25,872 nt of DNA from 2-01-FULL-39-33 sp964361645 (GTDB lineage: Bacteria; Patescibacteriota; Patescibacteriia; 2-01-FULL-39-33): contig CAYIBK010000014.1 in assembly GCA_964361645.1 (NCBI GenBank), forward strand, positions 1 to 25,872, given 5' to 3'. Position 1 is the first letter of the stretch. Each line of letters begins with the position of its first letter. The notes beneath the pieces are model-generated. The model worked only from the letters and a program-made list of their open reading frames with translations, was not told the origin of the DNA and did not search any database. This document shows, one piece after another, positions 22,308 through 25,872 of this stretch. A program made the translations under genes and the position numbers.

Positions 22308-22811
22308 TTAAAATATTTCTACTTCCACATATTTGACGCCAAAGTTTTTAGCTTCTTCATAAGTTGGCATCCAGACATCGATTTTATAATAATATCTGGC
22401 GTTCATTCTATCTTCAACACTAAAAACTTTATCTCCAAAAACTTCCGGAATCCTAACTTTAGTGCCAAAAGGCAAGAAGTTAGTAGCCACAATACCGTCT
22501 CTGACATGACTGCCATTAGCTGTAATAAACGGTGTGCTGTCTGTTTGGCCCAGAGTTGAGGAATAAGCAGTCATAGAAACCCTAACCTTTTTATGGGCAT
22601 TTCTTGGAGCTGACAAAGGCAGTTTAATTATTGGCTCATCATTGTTGGCATCAAACATTATAGCCTGAGGTGAATTAGCTATGGCCACCACACTATTTCT
22701 CATACCTGAATTAGTAATGACATAAGCATAAGTAAAATGAGGAAAAATCATCTGAAAAGAGAGGATTACCACAAAGGCCACAATATTATATTTTTTGTTG
22801 AAATAATTCAT
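22308..22811 (-). CDS. secreted 3D-domain protein
   Basis: A 167-aa exported protein with a 3D (double-psi beta-barrel, three-Asp) domain like those of cell-wall lytic transglycosylase-type and Rpf2/YorM proteins. Residues 7-29 form a signal peptide or anchor ending TYA. The domain runs from MTAYSSTLGQTDSTPF through DGIVATNFLPFGTKVRIPE to VEDRMNARYYYKIDVWM, with its conserved Asp residues. It probably acts on peptidoglycan outside the membrane. The start is placed at ATG 22809-22811: an upstream ATG at 22866-22868 falls before the predicted transcription start. The leader holds a hairpin containing AGGAGG followed by T7. Confidence 0.82.
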   Translation of the reverse strand: MNYFNKKYNIVAFVVILSFQMIFPHFTYAYVITNSGMRNSVVAIANSPQAIMFDANNDEPIIKLPLSAPRNAHKKVRVSMTAYSSTLGQTDSTPFITANGSHVRDGIVATNFLPFGTKVRIPEVFGDKVFSVEDRMNARYYYKIDVWMPTYEEAKNFGVKYVEVEIF

Positions 22812-22824
22812 AAATTTGGGGTTA

Positions 22825-22856
22825 AAAAAACCTCCTATACTACTTTGGAGGAATTT
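22825..22856 (-). promoter_or_regulatory. leader hairpin with T-tract upstream of the 3D gene
   Basis: On the minus strand CCTCC pairs with GGAGG across an 11-nt loop and is followed by seven T, all within the ~50-nt leader. It could be a weak attenuator, and it also hides the only Shine-Dalgarno-like sequence, which lies about 19 nt from the ATG. Confidence 0.45.
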
Positions 22857-22869
22857 ACTAACTGGCATT

Positions 22870-22898
22870 AGTCTAGCAAATAAAAGTTAATTTGTCAA
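22870..22898 (-). promoter_or_regulatory. promoter of the 3D-domain gene
   Basis: TTGACA (22893-22898) and TAGACT (22870-22875), minus strand, 17-bp spacer; start expected near 22863. Confidence 0.65.
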
Positions 22899-22993
22899 GA
22901 CCTATGAGTGTTAAAAATAATAAAAAATTAAATTTTTAACCTAAAAATAGTCTTATTTTTTTGCCTAAAATTAGATAAAATATAGACTTTATA

Positions 22994-23022
22994 TTGACAT
23001 TTAATTAAATATGTGATACAAT
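22994..23022 (+). promoter_or_regulatory. promoter of the 130-aa gene
   Basis: TTGACA (22994-22999) and TACAAT (23017-23022), 17-bp spacer. The start near 23029 leaves an ~82-nt leader with mutually exclusive pairings ACCA/TGGT/ACCA/GGTT, a perfect CTGGTTT/AAACCAG hairpin (23072-23088), and AAGGGAGG 12 nt before the ATG. Confidence 0.7.
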
Positions 23023-23110
23023 TAAAAAAGTGAGTGAAGTTCCGTTCTTTTTTCTGTTAGAGACCAAAAATCTGGTTTTAAAAACCAGGCAAGGGAGGTT
23101 GTAAAAAGCC

Positions 23111-23503
23111 ATGTGGGTCGGATTGAAAGATGAGGCTGACGACTATGTAGATCGGCCCGTAAACGCCAGTCGAACTACAGATTTTGTGGATTTGAGTATG
23201 CTTAATGGCCAGGTGGCCAGTGATTGTGTTGGAATGCTTGATAGTGCTGTTTTAGATCTGACACCACGAAGTAAATTCGATGGTCTTCGCATGCGATTTT
23301 CTGACGCCAAAAGCCACGCCAAGCGTGCCTTGGCTAAAAAAATCGATTTTGGTGATAGAATATCAATATTGTTTGACTCATTTGATATTCTATTTGGTCG
23401 GGAAATGAGCTGGGTTCCTTCCAGCAAAAATACGGTGACCACACTTTTTGATCTGAAGTATTTAGCTCTCAGACATAAGAAACAAACTTTTAATGTCATA
23501 TGA
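23111..23503 (+). CDS. unknown protein, 130 aa
   Basis: No recognised family and no membrane segment or signal peptide. It is a soluble, mixed-charge protein: acidic N-terminus (LKDEADDYVDRP), a basic middle (SDAKSHAKRALAKKIDFGDRI), an aromatic segment (ILFDSFDILFGREMSWVPS) and a basic C-terminus. It ends in TGA. A near-consensus promoter, a GGGAGG Shine-Dalgarno (12 nt spacing, slightly long) and a perfect 11-bp hairpin downstream mark it as a real single-gene unit; the long minus-strand frame across it is the shadow. Base composition is GC-richer than its neighbours, which hints at acquisition. Confidence 0.65.
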   Translation: MWVGLKDEADDYVDRPVNASRTTDFVDLSMLNGQVASDCVGMLDSAVLDLTPRSKFDGLRMRFSDAKSHAKRALAKKIDFGDRISILFDSFDILFGREMSWVPSSKNTVTTLFDLKYLALRHKKQTFNVI

Positions 23504-23509
23504 AATCTA

Positions 23510-23535
23510 AGCGCTCCTCAAACTTGAGGAGCGCT
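23510..23535 (+). terminator. terminator of the 130-aa gene
   Basis: AGCGCTCCTCA and TGAGGAGCGCT form an 11-bp perfect stem with a 4-nt loop; a T-rich but not pure-T stretch follows. Confidence 0.7.
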
Positions 23536-23558
23536 GTTCTATTTATATTTTTTAATTG

Positions 23559-23630
23559 AGCGGGTGACCGGAATCGAACCGGCATCATCTGCTTGGAAGG
23601 CAGACACACGAACCATTGTGCTACACCCGC
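23559..23630 (-). tRNA. tRNA-Gly (TCC)
   Basis: Acceptor GCGGGTG/CACCCGC, D stem GCAC/GTGT, anticodon stem TCTGC/GCAGA with loop CTTCCAA (anticodon TCC), T arm GCCGG-TTCGATT-CCGGT, discriminator U73. No CCA is encoded. Confidence 0.93.
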
Positions 23631-23642
23631 GAACTGATAACT

Positions 23643-23671
23643 ATGTTAGCAAAAAAAATGAGTAAAATCAA
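23643..23671 (-). promoter_or_regulatory. promoter of tRNA-Gly
   Basis: TTGATT (23666-23671) and TAACAT (23643-23648), minus strand, 17-bp spacer; start near 23636. Confidence 0.5.
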
Positions 23672-23698
23672 GGCTAAATAACTCACAATTGACAAAAG

Positions 23699-23727
23699 TT
23701 GACAAAAGTAAATAAAAGTAATAAGAT
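23699..23727 (+). promoter_or_regulatory. promoter of the zinc-ribbon pair
   Basis: TTGACA (23699-23704) and TAAGAT (23722-23727), 17-bp spacer. An identical TTGACAAAAG lies ten bp upstream (23689-23698), duplicating the -35 box. Confidence 0.6.
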
Positions 23728-23768
23728 GGTAATCACTTTAGAACCTTTCAACTTATGAGGGCCAGATC

Positions 23769-23978
23769 ATGATGGATATTATTTCCGAGTCTTTCGCAGT
23801 CGTAATTACGGTGATAGTTTTTACCGCTATTTATATTTTTAAACATCAGTGCAGTAAAGGCAAATATGTCACCTGCCAGAAATGTGGTGGTAATTTTAGT
23901 TGGAGTTGGTATTTAGGTTGTCGCGGTTATTGCCCTGATTGCCAAGAGGAATTACAACATCAGCCGAAAAAAGACTAG
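23769..23978 (+). CDS. small membrane zinc-ribbon protein, 69 aa
   Basis: No named family. One transmembrane helix (about residues 6-25) is followed by a basic stretch and a CxxC zinc ribbon (CQKCGG ... CPDC) with an extra Cys between the pairs. The cytoplasmic side probably carries the ribbon. GAGGG lies about 9 nt before the ATG; the second Met (23772) is an equally possible start. It is followed after 12 nt by another membrane zinc-ribbon protein and they share promoter and terminator. Confidence 0.65.
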   Translation: MMDIISESFAVVITVIVFTAIYIFKHQCSKGKYVTCQKCGGNFSWSWYLGCRGYCPDCQEELQHQPKKD

Positions 23979-23990
23979 GAGGAAGTAAAA

Positions 23991-24259
23991 TGAATGTTTT
24001 TATATCGGTAGTTGCCCTATTATTTATAGCGTTAGTCTACTTCTTCTATAGAGAAATAAAAAACGCCCCACTACAATGTGGCAGATGTAATTATTTGATC
24101 CCAGCTTGTCTGGGAGATAAGTGCCCCAATTGCGGTTATGATAATGATTCATATCGAAATCAAATAAAAAACGCTCCGTTAGCATGTGACCGATGCCGAC
24201 ATTTGATACTAAACCATTTAGATAATAAATGTCCCAATTGCGGTTATAATAATGATTAA
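23991..24259 (+). CDS. membrane protein with duplicated zinc ribbon, 89 aa
   Basis: Start at ATG 23991, eight nt after AGGAGG; an earlier in-frame ATG at 23939 lies inside the preceding gene and lacks a site. One transmembrane helix (about residues 2-18) is followed by two near-identical ribbons of about 36 residues, each beginning IKNAPL, with CxRC and then KCPNCGY. The duplication is also visible in the DNA (ATAAAAAACGC and CCCAATTGCGGTTAT repeated). Function unknown; paired ribbons on a membrane anchor suggest metal-dependent protein or nucleic-acid binding. Confidence 0.68.
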
Positions 24260-24270
24260 TACCACAATCA

Positions 24271-24301
24271 AAGGATTAGGCCCATGGCCTAATCCTTTTT
24301 T
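24271..24301 (+). terminator. terminator of the zinc-ribbon pair
   Basis: AAGGATTAGGCC and GGCCTAATCCTT form a 12-bp perfect stem with a 3-nt loop, followed by a T-run. Confidence 0.85.
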
Positions 24302-24311
24302 ATTTTCAAAA

Positions 24312-24341
24312 AATAAAGCAAGCTACGATTTGGTAGCTTGC
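24312..24341 (-). terminator. terminator of the panD operon
   Basis: On the minus strand GCAAGCTAC and GTAGCTTGC form a 9-bp stem with a 6-nt loop, followed by TTTATTTTTT. The TAG stop of the last gene is inside the hairpin. Confidence 0.75.
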
Positions 24342-25027
24342 GATTGCTCCTGAGGCCAGAATTCATTTCTTAAACGAACAAAAGAATTTATAGCCCCGTC
24401 ATGCGATAAGAACTTAGATAAAAACATGCGACGAATGCGAGATAAAGAAACTTCTCCAGATAAATATTTAAAATATATCCTGTCAGCTAAACCGTAACCT
24501 TGCTGATGAATGAAGAATTCATTAAAATCGCAATTTTCGCCTATTTTTTTTAAGATAATTTTCTTAACTTCTTTTTGCGACTCTTTAGTTAAAGAAGCTA
24601 AATCGGGAAAATTTTCATAAGGATTTTCGAAATCAGAGCCGATTAATCTTGCCCCCAAGAGACCAAACATTTCTACCAAGACTGCCAAACATTGCAAGTC
24701 TTTGGTCTTTCTATTTTTATAAGAAACACCGGAAGAAATAAAATGAAAAGCGTGCGAAGCTTCTTCTAAAATAGCGTGCTGGGTAGATTTTTTAGCGATA
24801 ATTACGGTTTTATGCGATACAATATAATAGCTAATACCTTTGCTATTTCTAATTTCCAATTCTTCTTTTAAATAACTGGGCAAACCCATATCTTGAAATT
24901 TGACCGTGCGCCCCATCCACCACACTTTTGGATAACTAGAAACAGTTATAGATAACTGATCAGATAATTCATCTATAACATCATAGATTGCAGTTTCAAC
25001 TTGCTGTTGCCTTTCTAGCCATCTCAT
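24323..25027 (-). CDS. unknown protein with EExxHxxH motif, 234 aa
   Basis: No recognised family. Start at ATG 25025-25027, seven nt after AAGGAGG (a GTG three bases earlier is less likely). The centre has a hydrophobic strand then AILEEASHAFHF, i.e. Glu88-Glu89-x-x-His92-x-x-His95. This resembles inverted or degenerate zincin-type metal sites but is not a standard HExxH, so protease activity is only a guess. The preceding strand (ISYYIVSHKTVIIAKK) and following helices would fit a metallopeptidase-like fold. The C-terminal third is basic. It is third after panD and an ASCH-like gene. Confidence 0.6.
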   Translation of the reverse strand: MRWLERQQQVETAIYDVIDELSDQLSITVSSYPKVWWMGRTVKFQDMGLPSYLKEELEIRNSKGISYYIVSHKTVIIAKKSTQHAILEEASHAFHFISSGVSYKNRKTKDLQCLAVLVEMFGLLGARLIGSDFENPYENFPDLASLTKESQKEVKKIILKKIGENCDFNEFFIHQQGYGLADRIYFKYLSGEVSLSRIRRMFLSKFLSHDGAINSFVRLRNEFWPQEQSQATKS

Positions 25028-25069
25028 CACTTGGCCTCCTTAGTTGTCAATGTTCAAATAACAAAAATA

Positions 25070-25333
25070 TTAATCCAAAGAAATAATCTGTAATCCGTTT
25101 TTTAAAATATCTTCCTCAGACCAAAATAATTTATCAATTTTAAATTTGCTCACATAAGTGACTTTCTTATTTATTTTTCTGCCAGTATAAGATTTATTTA
25201 TCGGATTCCATTCTTCTAAAATTAAAATGTCACCCTCCTTAATTTCAAAATCATCAAGGCGAAGTTCGTATTTTTTCTGGCCAGATAATACAGCTTCAAA
25301 ATACTCCGGCCAAATTTTTTTATGAATTTCCAT
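25070..25333 (-). CDS. DUF3850 / ASCH-like protein
   Basis: An 87-aa protein of the DUF3850/ASCH fold, a PUA-related beta barrel proposed to bind RNA or modified nucleotides. The N-terminal KIWPEYFEAVLSGQKKYELRL and FEIKEGDILILEEWNP are typical. Length is normal for this single-domain family. It starts 6 nt after the panD stop and precedes the 234-aa unknown by 42 nt. It has no Shine-Dalgarno, consistent with coupling. Confidence 0.82.
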   Translation of the reverse strand: MEIHKKIWPEYFEAVLSGQKKYELRLDDFEIKEGDILILEEWNPINKSYTGRKINKKVTYVSKFKIDKLFWSEEDILKNGLQIISLD

Positions 25334-25339
25334 TTTGAG

Positions 25340-25681
25340 TTATAAGTATTTAACAAATTTATTATTACTATCAACTAAAATATTTTTAACTAACAACGAT
25401 TGATCTGATAATTCAAAACCCATAATAATTATTTCCTCGCCTTTTTTAATCAAGTGGGCCGAAGCACCGTTCATGCATATTATACCAGAGTTTCTAGTGC
25501 CAACTATAATATAAGTTTCTAATCTAGAACCAGAATCATTACTAACCACCAACACCTTTTCTCCAGCTTGCAATCCACTTTTATCTAGTAACTCCTCATC
25601 AATAGTAATACTGCCAATATAATCCAAGTTGGCTTCGGTGACTATAGCCTTATGAATTTTAGCATGTAAGAACCAGCGCAT
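25340..25681 (-). CDS. panD: aspartate 1-decarboxylase
   Basis: A 113-aa PanD, the pyruvoyl enzyme that converts L-aspartate to beta-alanine for pantothenate and coenzyme A. The self-cleavage site Gly23-Ser24 lies in LDYIGSITID, and other active-site residues are kept: Lys8, Arg53 and Tyr57 (SRLETYIIV), Asn71 (MNGASAH). Length is close to the usual 115-130 aa. No other pantothenate genes are here, and many CPR genomes lack the pathway, so it may feed salvage or serve another use of beta-alanine (inference). Its upstream region is the palindromic cluster, where no clear promoter could be set. Confidence 0.9.
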   Translation of the reverse strand: MRWFLHAKIHKAIVTEANLDYIGSITIDEELLDKSGLQAGEKVLVVSNDSGSRLETYIIVGTRNSGIICMNGASAHLIKKGEEIIIMGFELSDQSLLVKNILVDSNNKFVKYL

Positions 25682-25689
25682 AAATTATT

Positions 25690-25872
25690 TTATTTTATCG
25701 GGATGACAGGACTTGGTCACGAATAAATTTCCTAACGGAAATTTTTCTCGACCCCACCTCGCGGCACTCACTTTGGCTACGCCAAACTCGTGCATCGCTG
25801 CGGTTTTCAAGATCCTGGCGCAAGCAAATAAATTTGCTTGCTTCACCTTCTCTCCTTCACTTCGTTCAGTCG
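25690..25872. repeat. palindrome-rich repeat cluster, open at the window end
   Basis: Gene-free and GC-richer than the rest. It strings together AAATTTCC/GGAAATTT, TTTGGC/GCCAAA with outer GCAC/GTGC arms, and AAGCAAAT/ATTTGCTT hairpins, and begins with TCGGGATGA, a word shared with the palindromic insert in infB. It ends with CACTTCGTTCAG-like sequence typical of interspersed bacterial repeats. Confidence 0.6.

Noticed and set aside
22236..22559. A 107-codon plus-strand ORF
   Set aside because: It begins inside tRNA-Cys, crosses a strong terminator and is antisense to the 3D-domain gene.
22809..22868. Longer start (MPVSKF) for the 3D-domain protein
   Set aside because: That ATG lies one base past the -10 box, before the expected transcription start, and would place extra residues before the signal peptide.
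23143..23499. A 118-codon minus-strand ORF
   Set aside because: It is antisense to the 130-aa gene, which has a promoter, SD and terminator; the minus frame has none.
24735..24765. Classical HExxH zinc protease in the 234-aa gene
   Set aside because: The order is EExxHxxH, not HExxH, so no peptidase family is claimed.
1..25872. UGA recoded to Gly as in some CPR phyla
   Set aside because: Genes end at sensible positions with the standard bacterial code and one ends at UGA; no in-frame UGA is needed in any conserved protein.

Overview
The window looks like part of a Candidatus Patescibacteria (CPR, Parcubacteria-like) chromosome. It is AT-rich and densely packed, with very short intergenic gaps. 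Housekeeping proteins are compact and several carry Lys/Glu-rich tails. PilT, a 3D-domain protein, RNase Y/YmdB and many small membrane proteins sit beside core translation genes. UGA works as a stop (for example at 23501-23503), so this is not a UGA-recoded lineage. The phylum call is inference; no rRNA is present.

Layout. 1-2750: an accessory block on the minus strand with a type II restriction-modification pair, a membrane PH-like protein and, downstream, a palindromic attC-like element. 2863-8577: a core plus-strand block (CCA-adding enzyme, RluD-type pseudouridine synthase, bL32, NusB, RNase III, PilT ATPase) with one small SD-led gene on the minus strand. 8640-11024: a membrane-anchored metzincin protease, then a 100-N assembly gap (11080-11179). 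11312-12117: tRNA-Arg, tRNA-Lys and a DUF488 protein. 12123-15295: minus-strand operon rny-ymdB-small acidic ORF-hupB, led by a ~210-nt structured 5' UTR. 15308-17586: CYTH-domain protein (plus), ClpP and NrnA (minus). 17642-19442: a TrmB-family regulator divergent from two small membrane proteins. 19454-22011: infB-rbfA, with infB carrying an in-frame palindromic insertion. 22142-23671: tRNA-Cys, a 3D-domain protein, an unknown 130-aa protein and tRNA-Gly. 23699-25681: two membrane zinc-ribbon proteins, then panD-ASCH-unknown on the minus strand. 25690-25872: a palindrome-rich repeat cluster that runs off the end.

Functional themes. RNA metabolism dominates: CCA addition, pseudouridylation, RNase III, RNase Y, NrnA, NusB, RbfA and IF-2. 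Three of the four tRNAs lack an encoded CCA, which fits the CCA enzyme being present. Sigma70-type promoters, nearly all with 17-bp spacers, are readable throughout and settle several start codons. They show an apparently leaderless trmB and long structured leaders for rny, the 3D protein and the 130-aa protein. Most core genes lack a Shine-Dalgarno sequence, while most small or unknown genes have a strong one.

The most unusual items are the palindromic element inside the IF-2 G domain, the SD-sequestering hairpin and long leader of rny, the attC-like element beside the R-M island, tRNA-Cys with a changed 18/55 pair, the TrmB/membrane-protein divergon with three shared octamers, and the metzincin lacking the Met-turn methionine.
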